A stretch of DNA of 9,631 nucleotides from contig DAOVKD010000014.1 in NCBI GenBank assembly GCA_030631975.1, forward strand, positions 1 through 9,631, in the 5' to 3' direction. The notes below the pieces were generated by a model, which had not been told where the DNA came from, made no database searches, and saw nothing but the letters and a program-made list of their open reading frames with translations. Source of the DNA: Candidatus Woesearchaeota archaeon (GTDB lineage: Archaea; Nanobdellota; Nanobdellia; Woesearchaeales; GW2011-AR4). Below are positions 1 through 6,300 of the stretch, piece after piece. The translations under genes were made by a program, and so were the position numbers. Numbering within the stretch: the stretch's first letter is position 1; every line of letters starts with the position of its first letter.

Positions 1-88
1 GAATTCTCTCGTATCAGGCTCGGAGAGCAATAAAACAAGTACATTAAGGGCAAGAAAACCAAAACATTTATCGTTAGTTATGATTTCT

Positions 89-98
89 TATTTAAAAA
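89..98 (+). promoter_or_regulatory. TATA box of the TBP gene
   Basis: An A/T block (tatttaaaaa) lies about 38 bases upstream of the TBP start. With usual archaeal spacing, transcription would start near 115-120 and give a leader of about 15 bases. That leader holds GAGG at 122-125, seven bases before the ATG, as a weak ribosome-binding site. Assigned by position and composition only. Confidence 0.5.
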
Positions 99-132
99 GA
101 CTTCGAATTTACAGTATTTTAGAGGCTTAAAA

Positions 133-678
133 ATGACAAAAATAAGGGTAGTAAATCTTGTTGTGACAACTAATCTGGAGCATAAATTACACTTAGAGAA
201 AATTGCATCTACATTACCAAATGTAGAGTACAATCCCGAACAATTTCCTGGATTAGTTATGAGAATAAAAGAGCCTAAAACATCGTCTTTGTTGTTCACA
301 TCAGGCAGGGTTGTTTGTACAGGTGCAAAGGATATGGCTACTGCAAAAAAAGCCATTCATAAGGTCATTGATTCTCTTAAAAAAGTAAATGTTAAAATAA
401 AAATAGAACCAACACTTATAATCCAAAATCTGGTTGGGGCAGGAGAATTAGGTTTTGATCTCAATTTAAATGAACTTGCAACAAAACTTCGTAATGTTGA
501 ATATGAACCAGAGCAGTTTCCAGGTTTAGTATATAAAATAGAACGTCCATTTCATGCAAGTTTCCTATTGTTCTCCAATGGAAAAATAGTTTGCACTGGA
601 ACAAAAAGCGAGGAAGAAATGAAAAGGTGTCTTGAACAGTTGGTCAAGGATTTAGAAAAACTGGCAAAAAATAGGTGA
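133..678 (+). CDS. tbp: TATA-box-binding protein (archaeal TBP)
   Basis: General transcription factor that binds and bends the promoter TATA box and recruits TFB and RNA polymerase. The 181 residues form two direct repeats (about 4-90 and 91-178), the saddle fold of the family. The matching halves are visible as NVEYNPEQFPGLVMRI (30-45) and NVEYEPEQFPGLVYKI (121-136), followed by LLFTSGRVVCTG and LLFSNGKIVCTG. The four DNA-intercalating phenylalanines known from the family correspond to F38, F55, F129 and F147. Length is typical of archaeal TBP. One oddity is that the second Phe pair is 18 residues apart and the first 17, implying one extra residue in a loop of the second half. The frame has no earlier ATG or GTG, and GAGG precedes the chosen ATG. 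The stop lies five bases before the next gene, so the two probably form an operon. Confidence 0.97.
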   Translation: MTKIRVVNLVVTTNLEHKLHLEKIASTLPNVEYNPEQFPGLVMRIKEPKTSSLLFTSGRVVCTGAKDMATAKKAIHKVIDSLKKVNVKIKIEPTLIIQNLVGAGELGFDLNLNELATKLRNVEYEPEQFPGLVYKIERPFHASFLLFSNGKIVCTGTKSEEEMKRCLEQLVKDLEKLAKNR

Positions 679-683
679 ATGTT

Positions 684-860
684 ATGGATAAACCTAAGAG
701 AAAATCTAAAAGGTATATGATTCCAAAAGAGATATTGCAAAAAAATAATATTAAGGAAGAGGTTGGTCAAACAGTTACTTTCTCCTTAAAATCGGGAAAG
801 AAGGTTTCTGCTATAATTAAGAAGATATACGATGATTTAGTTATGGTTGAGGTAATTTGA
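684..860 (+). CDS. Small basic protein, possible SH3/Sm-like barrel
   Basis: A 58-residue protein, not recognised as a named family. It has a basic N-terminus (MDKPKRKSKRYMIPKEIL) followed by VGQTVTFSLKSGKKVSAIIKKIYDDLVMVEVI. The alternating hydrophobic pattern and the G-x-x-V-x-x-x-L-K-S-G-K run are what short beta-barrels of the SH3, Sm or S1 type show, so a nucleic-acid or ribosome-associated role is possible but is inference. The ATG at 684 is preferred over the in-frame GTG at 675, because the overlapping GGTGA (674-678) is a good ribosome-binding site five bases before the ATG, and the GTG would lie inside it. The gene starts five bases after the TBP stop, so it is probably co-transcribed and translationally coupled with TBP. 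Confidence 0.75.
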   Translation: MDKPKRKSKRYMIPKEILQKNNIKEEVGQTVTFSLKSGKKVSAIIKKIYDDLVMVEVI

Positions 861-910
861 ACCAAGTTTTCTTGCCCTATTCAAAAAATACAGAGAATTC
901 CGTCTAAAAA

Positions 911-920
911 CTTAAATTTA
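911..920 (+). promoter_or_regulatory. TATA-like element before the 938-1090 RNA candidate
   Basis: An A/T block (cttaaattta) in the gap after the 58-codon gene. The usual spacing places a start at about 938-942, where base composition changes from AT-rich to GC-richer. Weak support, from position only. Confidence 0.3.
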
Positions 921-937
921 ATTGTAACTAACATCGG

Positions 938-1090
938 AAATTCCTGTTATGCTCTCCCGCTAGGGATTGAATTTTAGTGCAACGTTCCGTAGCGAAGCGG
1001 AGGAAAAAATCAAAGTTTTTGGATTACTGATAAATTCGACCGTAGGGAGTGTAAATGCCCGAAGGACGAGAGAGGGGCGTCAGATTTTTT
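938..1090 (+). ncRNA. Candidate structured non-coding RNA, class unknown
   Basis: This is a GC-richer island in an AT-rich gap without a plausible protein. Small hairpins are visible: CCC-gcta-GGG at 957-966, CCG...CGG at 987-1000 enclosing the very stable GCGAAGC mini-hairpin (992-998), CC-GAA-GG at 1059-1065, and GACG...CGTC near 1065-1081. CTCCC at 954-958 can also pair with GGGAG at 1045-1049. A T6 run at 1085-1090 could end it and a TATA-like block at 911 could start it. GC islands in AT-rich archaeal genomes are often structured RNAs. I could not match it to RNase P RNA, SRP RNA or a box C/D RNA. Strand and ends are tentative, and it could instead be a repeat element. Confidence 0.3.
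1016..1078 (+). repeat. Left copy of inverted motif pair flanking the lipoprotein gene
   Basis: Contains tttttggattact (1016-1028) and gagagaggggc (1068-1078). Both occur exactly in reverse complement at 2350-2362 and 2327-2337, on the other side of the lipoprotein gene and in matching order. Spacing between the two motifs differs (39 bases here, 12 there). A second related copy of the GGGGC-rTCAG-T-run part lies at about 1117-1134. Confidence 0.5.
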
Positions 1091-1110
1091 GCTTCTTTTT
1101 TCTAAAAAAA
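1085..1110. terminator. Two-way T-run terminator zone
   Basis: On the plus strand T6 occurs at 1085-1090 and again at 1096-1101. On the minus strand the A7 at 1104-1110 reads as T7. Archaeal polymerase ends at T-runs, so this zone between convergent units (tbp side and the lipoprotein gene) is well placed to stop both. The T and A blocks can also pair around ct at 1102-1103. Confidence 0.5.
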
Positions 1111-1205
1111 GAAAGGAAGGGGCATCAGTTTTTCTAAATGATAGTGATTACTCTGATTATGACTAAAATTGTGATGGCTATAAGTATATAATTCTTTTTC
1201 AATTA

Positions 1206-2213
1206 TTACTCAGAAACTTCTACAGATATCTGCTCATGCTTTGGCTTCAACGGATGCAGTGTGAAATCGTATATGATCTTTCCGCTGATCCCATTGTATA
1301 AGAAGTCATTCTTCCACACAGGATAGAGGTATTCTCCCCTATGCTCTTCTATCCCATCCCAAAAAGGAGGAGTTGCAGTATGCTGCTCATCCAAAACTCC
1401 AAATTCACATCCACCCATATAAACGAGTCCATTAACTATTTTGTAGCATGGTTCTGGTTCTGATGGTGCTGATGATTGACTTGGTTCTTCTGGCATTGAC
1501 GGTGCTGTTGGTTCAGATGGCTGACTTGGTTCTTCTGGCTTAGATGGCTCTGACGGTTCCTCTCCAATAGGATTATCTCCTCCCTGAGAATTATCTGATG
1601 CCACGGCTCCTCCAGTTATATCATCCTTGGGTGTATCACCCGATAATGGCTCTGATGGTTTATCCGGCTTATCTGGTGCTGGTGGTTGCTCTGGCTTTGT
1701 TGGTGTTGACGGTGCTGTTGATTCTGTTGATTCAGATGGCTCTGAAGGTTTATTTGGTGCTGATGGCTTTTGTTGTGGTGGCAAACTGTTGAATTCTTCT
1801 TCAGTCAGAATTATTTCCTGGTTTTTATCCAAGGTATCTCCATCAAGGTTTATATCGACCTCCACATCTACCTTACTAACCAGCAGTCTGGTCGCAACAT
1901 AGGTTCCAGCTTCTACGCTCACTGTGTCTAAAACCTTTTCAGCTCCGTCAGGAGTCAGCTTCATTGCTTTTCCTGCTGGATCGCTCCAGATTGTTATCCA
2001 ATTTCGACCTTCATTCTGCAGTTGGACTTCCTTGATGGTTGGTTGGAGATATTTGACTTCAGGAAAACCCGCGTCCTTGAGCACGATTTGCAATCCCTGT
2101 GTAACATTCTCACCTGCATTTTGCGATACGCAACCGCTGATAAAAAGAATGCCAACCAATAGAATCAGAAATGAAAGATAGTTCACATTCTTTTGTATGA
2201 GTTTTAACTTCAT
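1206..2213 (-). CDS. Secreted lipoprotein with DUF4382-like domain and Pro/Ser/Glu linker
   Basis: A 335-residue envelope protein. Residues 1-27 are a signal peptide with basic start and hydrophobic core, ending in a lipobox (I25-S-G-C28), so C28 is probably lipid-modified and the protein anchored outside. Residues about 38-140 fit the DUF4382 pattern: a start like LQIVLKDAGFPEVKYL, then W-x-x-I, a ThrPro/Gly turn, and EAGTYVATRLLV followed by DVEVDINLDGD. Function of the domain is unknown. Residues about 145-255 are a low-complexity Pro/Ser/Glu/Lys linker of near-repeats such as PSEPS and KPEEPSQ. Residues 256-335 form an unrecognised end domain with two Cys (256, 269) that could form a disulfide. 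No ribosome-binding site is seen. The TATA box at 2236-2245 sits where transcription would begin almost at the ATG, so a leaderless message is likely. It is a single-gene unit between two gene-poor stretches. Confidence 0.85.
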   Translation of the reverse strand: MKLKLIQKNVNYLSFLILLVGILFISGCVSQNAGENVTQGLQIVLKDAGFPEVKYLQPTIKEVQLQNEGRNWITIWSDPAGKAMKLTPDGAEKVLDTVSVEAGTYVATRLLVSKVDVEVDINLDGDTLDKNQEIILTEEEFNSLPPQQKPSAPNKPSEPSESTESTAPSTPTKPEQPPAPDKPDKPSEPLSGDTPKDDITGGAVASDNSQGGDNPIGEEPSEPSKPEEPSQPSEPTAPSMPEEPSQSSAPSEPEPCYKIVNGLVYMGGCEFGVLDEQHTATPPFWDGIEEHRGEYLYPVWKNDFLYNGISGKIIYDFTLHPLKPKHEQISVEVSE

Positions 2214-2235
2214 ATCTTTATTATTTATTCTTTGA

Positions 2236-2245
2236 ATATATAAAT
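2236..2245 (-). promoter_or_regulatory. TATA box of the lipoprotein gene
   Basis: On the minus strand this reads atttatatat, about 25-30 bases before the ATG at 2213. The expected transcript start lies within a few bases of the ATG, which fits the lack of a ribosome-binding site. Confidence 0.6.
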
Positions 2246-2326
2246 CTTTACTTCGATTTCGTTTGAAGTGAGCCAGTCAGATCATATAATTTCTTGCGAA
2301 GCAAAGCAATATGTCCGAAGGACTAA

Positions 2327-2362
2327 GCCCCTCTCTCTTTCTAAAATTAAGTAATCCAAAAA
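2327..2362 (-). repeat. Right copy of inverted motif pair flanking the lipoprotein gene
   Basis: gcccctctctc (2327-2337) and agtaatccaaaaa (2350-2362) are exact reverse complements of motifs at 1068-1078 and 1016-1028. Just to the left lie two GAA-loop mini-hairpins, TTGC-gaa-GCAA (2294-2304) and GTCC-gaa-GGAC (2313-2323), which resemble GCGAAGC and CCGAAGG in the left island but in the same orientation. Confidence 0.5.
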
Positions 2363-2366
2363 TTGA

Positions 2367-2413
2367 ATATAACTCCTATTCTACGAACTTTGTGAAGTGA
2401 ATGGGAGTTATAT
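2367..2413. other. Strong stem-loop in the 2214-2535 gene-free stretch
   Basis: Arms 2367-2381 and 2399-2413 pair over 15 positions with only one G-T. Inside, actt (2387-2390) pairs with aagt (2395-2398) around a tgtg loop. Immediately after it, atgtccggtg (2412-2421) can pair with cactggacat (2481-2490) over ten positions with one G-T. No protein explains these structures. It may be an RNA, a terminator-like structure, or a remnant of a fold-back element. The rest of the 322-base gap holds the motif copy above and no convincing gene. Confidence 0.55.
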
Positions 2414-2502
2414 GTCCGGTGGTTAGAGGCTTTGATTCTTTGGAATTTTAGGGTTTTGGGCTTTTTTGCTTTATTTTTAGCACTGGACATTTGCGCGTGA
2501 GG

Positions 2503-2508
2503 TATATG
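2503..2508 (+). promoter_or_regulatory. Possible TATA box of the broken 59-codon gene
   Basis: The block tatatg lies about 30 bases before the ATG at 2536, a spacing that would give a leaderless or nearly leaderless message. Short match, so weak. Confidence 0.3.
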
Positions 2509-2535
2509 AATTAGGATTAATTCAAAGGCTTTGGA

Positions 2536-2716
2536 ATGCCAAAAACTAAAAAACATCTGGCTAAGAAATGGGAAATAAGCTTTATAGAGCTTAAAAACAA
2601 TTCAGGCAAGAGATTTTAAGGTTACAAAACGAATTCCAAGCTTATCAGTTGCAGAAACCAAGTTTTTCCGCAGCAAGAAAAAGGCAAAGAAGCAATTTGA
2701 AGAATGGCTAGAATAA
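2536..2716 (+). pseudogene. Small basic protein gene with a one-base frameshift
   Basis: The ATG at 2536 opens a frame that stops at 2617-2619 after 27 residues (MPKTKKHLAKKWEISFIELK and seven more). The next frame continues coding-like sequence (KVTKRIPSLSVAETKFFRSK, then KKAKKQFEEWLE) to the stop at 2714-2716. Removing one T from the T4 run at 2614-2617 joins them into a clean 59-residue Lys-rich protein reading ...SGKRFKVTKRIP.... I do not recognise a named family. The even spread of Lys and the W-E-I-x-F-I start suggest a small beta/alpha nucleic-acid-associated protein, but that is speculation. The defect may be real decay, a sequencing error in a homopolymer, or, less likely, programmed slippage. 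Its end overlaps the convergent phosphatase-like gene by nine bases. Confidence 0.6.
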
Positions 2717-3013
2717 TTCATCAACTTTGGATTTCAAGACATCTATAAGCTCAGGCTGGTTATAATGGTAAACATCAGGAATGTCCAGAGAAAGTATGCG
2801 CTTTTGCATATAGACTTCAGGAAATCTCATAGCTATTTCGTGTCTTTGGTGATTTTCCATAACAAAAATTGCATCAGCCCACTGAAGTTGTTTTCTGGAT
2901 ACTGGATTAGTGTTATAAAGGCCTGCAGATTTGGTCTTAAATCTATCTTTAAAGAGCTGTTCAGCGGTCTTGCTGCGGTTTTCGTTTTGGTTACAGATAA
3001 ACAATATATTCAT
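2708..3013 (-). CDS. Low-molecular-weight protein tyrosine phosphatase-like protein
   Basis: A 101-residue protein of the predicted protein-tyrosine-phosphatase type (COG4551-like, related to LMW-PTP). The first strand runs into the phosphate-binding loop C7-N-Q-N-E-N-R13-S14, the CX5R(S/T) signature with nucleophile C7 and phosphate-binding R13. Further landmarks are WADAIFVMENHQRHEI (45-60) and LSLDIPDVYHYNQPEL (74-89), whose D77 or D80 is the expected general acid. Length matches the short COG4551 type rather than the 150-residue classical enzymes. It would be a cytosolic phosphatase acting on phosphotyrosine or another phosphomonoester; the substrate is unknown. There is no ribosome-binding site, and a TATA-like block 25-30 bases upstream implies a leaderless message. 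All key residues are present, so the gene looks intact although both neighbours are relics. Confidence 0.88.
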   Translation of the reverse strand: MNILFICNQNENRSKTAEQLFKDRFKTKSAGLYNTNPVSRKQLQWADAIFVMENHQRHEIAMRFPEVYMQKRILSLDIPDVYHYNQPELIDVLKSKVDELF

Positions 3014-3036
3014 ACTGAATACTATTATACTTGCTT

Positions 3037-3044
3037 AATTTAAA
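3037..3044 (-). promoter_or_regulatory. TATA box of the phosphatase-like gene
   Basis: On the minus strand tttaaatt lies about 25-30 bases before the ATG at 3013. It overlaps the left edge of the integrase relic, so the promoter sits at a rearrangement boundary. Confidence 0.45.
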
Positions 3045-3146
3045 TTTTACCATTTGGGGCATACAAGTATAAAGACTTTGCAGCGTTATCTTGCTGTTAA
3101 AGTTGATGATGCATTAAAAGTAAAAAGCCCTTTAGACAATCTATAA
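3039..3146 (+). pseudogene. C-terminal relic of a tyrosine recombinase (integrase)
   Basis: The frame is open from a stop at 3036-3038 to TAA at 3144-3146 and reads FKFYHLGHTSIKTLQRYLAV followed by KVDDALKVKSPLDNL. HLGHTSIKTxQRY is the hallmark end of Xer/phage-type integrases: the conserved H in LGH (codon 3060-3062), and nine residues later the catalytic tyrosine (codon 3087-3089). That spacing is the family's normal one. The other catalytic residues and the start are missing. The upstream DNA carries the oppositely oriented phosphatase gene, so the front of the integrase was lost by deletion or rearrangement. The relic keeps its natural stop. It marks an old site-specific integration or a decayed xer gene; which of the two cannot be told from 35 residues. 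Confidence 0.75.
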
Positions 3147-3152
3147 AAATTA

Positions 3153-3334
3153 GGCTTCATCCAAAAAATAGGTTGTGCCTTTTTTAGGGGAGGCGGGCGG
3201 GCAAAAGCATGCAATGAAATTAATGAAAATGCTGTGTATCATAACCAAGAATTTTTATGTAGATAAATCAAGATACAGCATTTTGTCTAAAGTTTGCTCT
3301 GGCACAACCCTAAAAAGAATTTTTGGATGAAGCT
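3153..3334. mobile_element. MITE-like fold-back element with terminal inverted repeats
   Basis: The left end, ggcttcatccaaaaa (3153-3167), is matched in reverse complement by 3320-3334, with only the outermost base differing. A second pair, ggttgtgcc (3171-3179) and ggcacaacc (3301-3309), is exact. An inner stem pairs 3226-3240 with 3272-3284 over 13 bp with a two-base bulge. The flanks carry aaaaatta at 3145-3152 and 3336-3343, a possible 8-bp target duplication, although AT-rich DNA makes chance matches easier. The interior codes for nothing convincing, so this is a non-autonomous element or a deleted insertion sequence. The family is not identified. It ends just upstream of the smc TATA box. 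Confidence 0.7.
3187..3201 (+). other. G-rich run inside the fold-back element
   Basis: Four G-runs of 4, 2, 3 and 3 bases, separated by single bases, sit in an AT-rich surrounding. At least a two-tetrad G-quadruplex is possible. No function can be assigned. Confidence 0.4.
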
Positions 3335-3349
3335 AAAAAATTAAAAACC

Positions 3350-3357
3350 TTTAAATA
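3350..3357 (+). promoter_or_regulatory. TATA box of smc
   Basis: tttaaata lies 24-31 bases before the smc ATG at 3381, so the transcript should begin within a few bases of the start codon. No ribosome-binding site is present, which fits leaderless translation. The right flank of the fold-back element, including the possible target duplication, ends seven bases upstream. Confidence 0.6.
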
Positions 3358-3380
3358 TAATTGTATGTGGTTTTATTACT

Positions 3381-6300
3381 ATGGAAGAACAGGGGCAGGA
3401 ACAGGATGCAGTAAAATCACAAAAAGTGACAAAGATAAACAGGATTATAATGAACGGCTTTAAGAGCTTTGCCAAGCATACTGAGATTCTGTTTAATGGC
3501 AGGTATAATTGCATTTTAGGGCCGAATGGCTCTGGAAAAAGCAATATTCTGGATGCCTTATGCTTTGTTTTAGGCAAATCTTCATCAAAATCATTAAGGG
3601 CAGAGAAAGCAGCTAATTTAATCTATAATGGTGGTAAATTAAAAAAACCAGCAAAGCAGGGAGAGGTTTCAATTTTCTTTGACAACAGCAGGAAAACCTT
3701 TCCTACAGAAGATGATGAGGTTAAGATAACAAGGATTGTAAGGCAAAGCGGGCAGTCAGTTTACAAGATAAATGATGAAACCAGGACAAGGCAGGAAATT
3801 CTTGATTTACTGTCGATTGCAAAAATAAATCCTGAGGGATACAATATAATCCTGCAGGGGGATATAGTAAAATTTGTTGAAATGCATCCTGACCAAAGAA
3901 GGGAGTTGATAGGGGAAATATCCGGAATTTCTGTATATGAAGAAAAAAAGCATAAGGCATTGTTAGAGCTGCAAAAGGTTGATGAAAGGCTTAAGGAAAC
4001 AGAAATAGTGCTTACTGAAAGGAATACATACCTTAAAGAGCTTAAGAAAGACCGCGACCATGCTTTAAAGTACAGAGATATGAATGACAGGATAAAGCAA
4101 AACAAGGCTTCTTACTTAAAATTGCAGATTGAAGGAAAGGAAAAAGAAAAAAATGAGCTGCAGAAAAAACTGGAGGAAACAAACAGGGAATTGGGAAAAA
4201 TAAATGAGAAAGTTGAGAGTTTAAAGAAACAAAATGAAGAAAAAAGGAATGAAATAGAACAGATATCCAGGGAAATAGAGGAAAAAGGCAATGTAGGGCA
4301 GGTAAAGCTCAACAAGGAAGTAGAGGAATTAAAGATAGACCTTACCAAAAAGAATTCAAGGATAGGCGCAATAAAGAATGAGTTAAACAAAATAACCAAT
4401 AGAAAGAGCGGCTTGCAGAACAGCATCAAAGAAACACAAAATAAGATAAAAGAGCTGGAAACAGAAAAAAAGAATATGCAGAAAGAGATCTCTTCTAAGG
4501 AGAATGAAAGAATTGTTATAACAAAAAAAATAAAGGAGTTCAGGGAAAAAAACAAGCTTGACAATATTGGCGATATAGAGAAACAAGTTGAGTATATTGA
4601 TAAAAAATCAGAGGAACTGCAGAAAGAGGTGCAGTCAGCAAGGGAGCAGCAGCATAATCTGATAAGAGAAAAAGATGCTGTTGTTCATGAAACCAGCGCT
4701 ATAGATGCCCAGATAAACAAAGTTCTGGATATAGAAAAAGAGAATAAAAAAAGGATTGGAGAAGTAAAGAACAAACGAAATGAATTCAAGAAATCGACTT
4801 TGGAGCTTAACAAAAAGCTGGAAGAAGATTCATGTTTAGCTGCTCAATTGTCAAATACAAGAAAGAAAATATACAATTTAAATGAGGGGCTTGCAAAACT
4901 AAATGCAAGGCAGCTGGGAACCAGGGAATTGAGCTATGGGGATGTGGCAATTAGAAGAATTTTAGACCTTAAAAAACCAGGCATTTACGGAACAGTTGCA
5001 GAGATTGGGAATGTTAAATCTGCCTATGCTTTAGCCCTGGAAATCGCTGCCGGGCGGAGGCTGAAAGGTATTGTTGTAGAAAATGACAAAACAGCTTCAG
5101 AATGCATCAAATACCTGAAAGAAAACAGGCTGGGAGTAGTGACTTTCTTTCCTTTAAACAAAATAAAATCAAATCCTGCAAAGGCGGAAATAAAAAAGAT
5201 TTCTAAATCAAAAGGAAGCCATGGGCTTGCCTTAGACCTGATATCCTTTGACACTAAATTCAAAAAAATCTTTGAATATGTTTTTGCAGACACGATTGTA
5301 GTGGATAACATAGATGTTGCAAGAAGGCTTGGGATTGGAAGCGCAAAATATGTTGCATTAGACGGCGACCTAGCGGAAAAAAGCGGGGCAATGCACGGAG
5401 GATTCAGGCTTAAAAGAAAGCACAGCATGGGATTCAAGGAGCGGGATATTGTAAGGGAAATTGAGAAATACGAAAATGGGATTAAAGAGCTAAAGAGTGC
5501 AGTAGATGTTCTGGAAAAAAGAAGGATAGGAAATGAAGAGCTGATAGCAGGCTTAAGGGCCAAAAAAGCTGCTTTAGAGGGTGATATAATAAAGACAGAA
5601 AAGTCTTTGCATCTTGAAGCAACTGATCTTGAGGCTTCGGAACAGAAAAAGGCATCTTTGATGGAGCAGGAAAAAGAAGCTGATAAAAAAATAAAGCTTG
5701 TTGAGGAAAAAATTAGCTCTCTTAATAATGGGCTGGCAGCGATAAAAACAGAAAAGCAAAAATTAAGGGCTGATATATCGCAATTAAGCAACCCAACCCT
5801 GCTTGCAGAGCTGAATGCATTTGAGGAAAAACTCAAGGAACTGGATGAAAGTGTAATAAGGATTGATTCTGAAATAAAGAACATGGACATGCAGTCAGAG
5901 AGTATACACAAAAAGGAGGTGGAAAAAACAGAGGAAATAATAAAAGGGATTGAAAAGGAGAATGAGGCATTTAATAACGAATTAAGGAATTTGATGCAGG
6001 CTGTAAAGGAAAAAAATAGTGAGTTAAAGAAAAAGGAGGGTATGGCCCAGGATTTGTATGCAAAATTCAAGGGTCTATTCCATAAAAGTTCTGAGATTGA
6101 CAGGCAGATACAGAAAAACCTGGCTGCAATAAACAACAGGCAGGATGAAAGCAGGAAGGCTGAGGTCAGAGCTAATACATTATCCATTAAGTTAGCAGAA
6201 ATCCAATCAGTGCTTTCTGGATGGAATTTAGAATTTCAGCAATATGAGGGTGTTAAACTGGATTTAAGCAAAAATGAGGATCAGTTCAAATATGAAATAA

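Noticed and set aside
1..130. Short open frames at the left edge (one ends at 31-33, another runs from base 2 to 130)
   Set aside because: The sequence begins within them, they conflict with each other, and the longer one crosses the TBP promoter. None resembles a known protein end.
1138..1177. Possible box C/D RNA (atgatag, ctga, gtgatgg)
   Set aside because: The C boxes deviate from RTGATGA, no proper D box ends the unit, and there is no terminal stem.
2412..2470. tRNA-like string with ggtggttagagg resembling a D-arm
   Set aside because: No acceptor stem, no TTCRA T-loop and no anticodon arm can be built around it.
2347..2556. A 69-codon open frame on the minus strand
   Set aside because: It runs through both stem-loops and the inverted motif, has no promoter or ribosome-binding site, and its composition looks random.
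3180..3300. A transposase remnant inside the fold-back element
   Set aside because: Translations in all frames are short and show no transposase motif, so the element is treated as non-coding.
5024..6187. A 387-codon open frame on the minus strand inside smc
   Set aside because: It is Ser/Phe/Leu-rich in the way expected from the reverse complement of a Lys/Glu coiled coil; smc is certain here.
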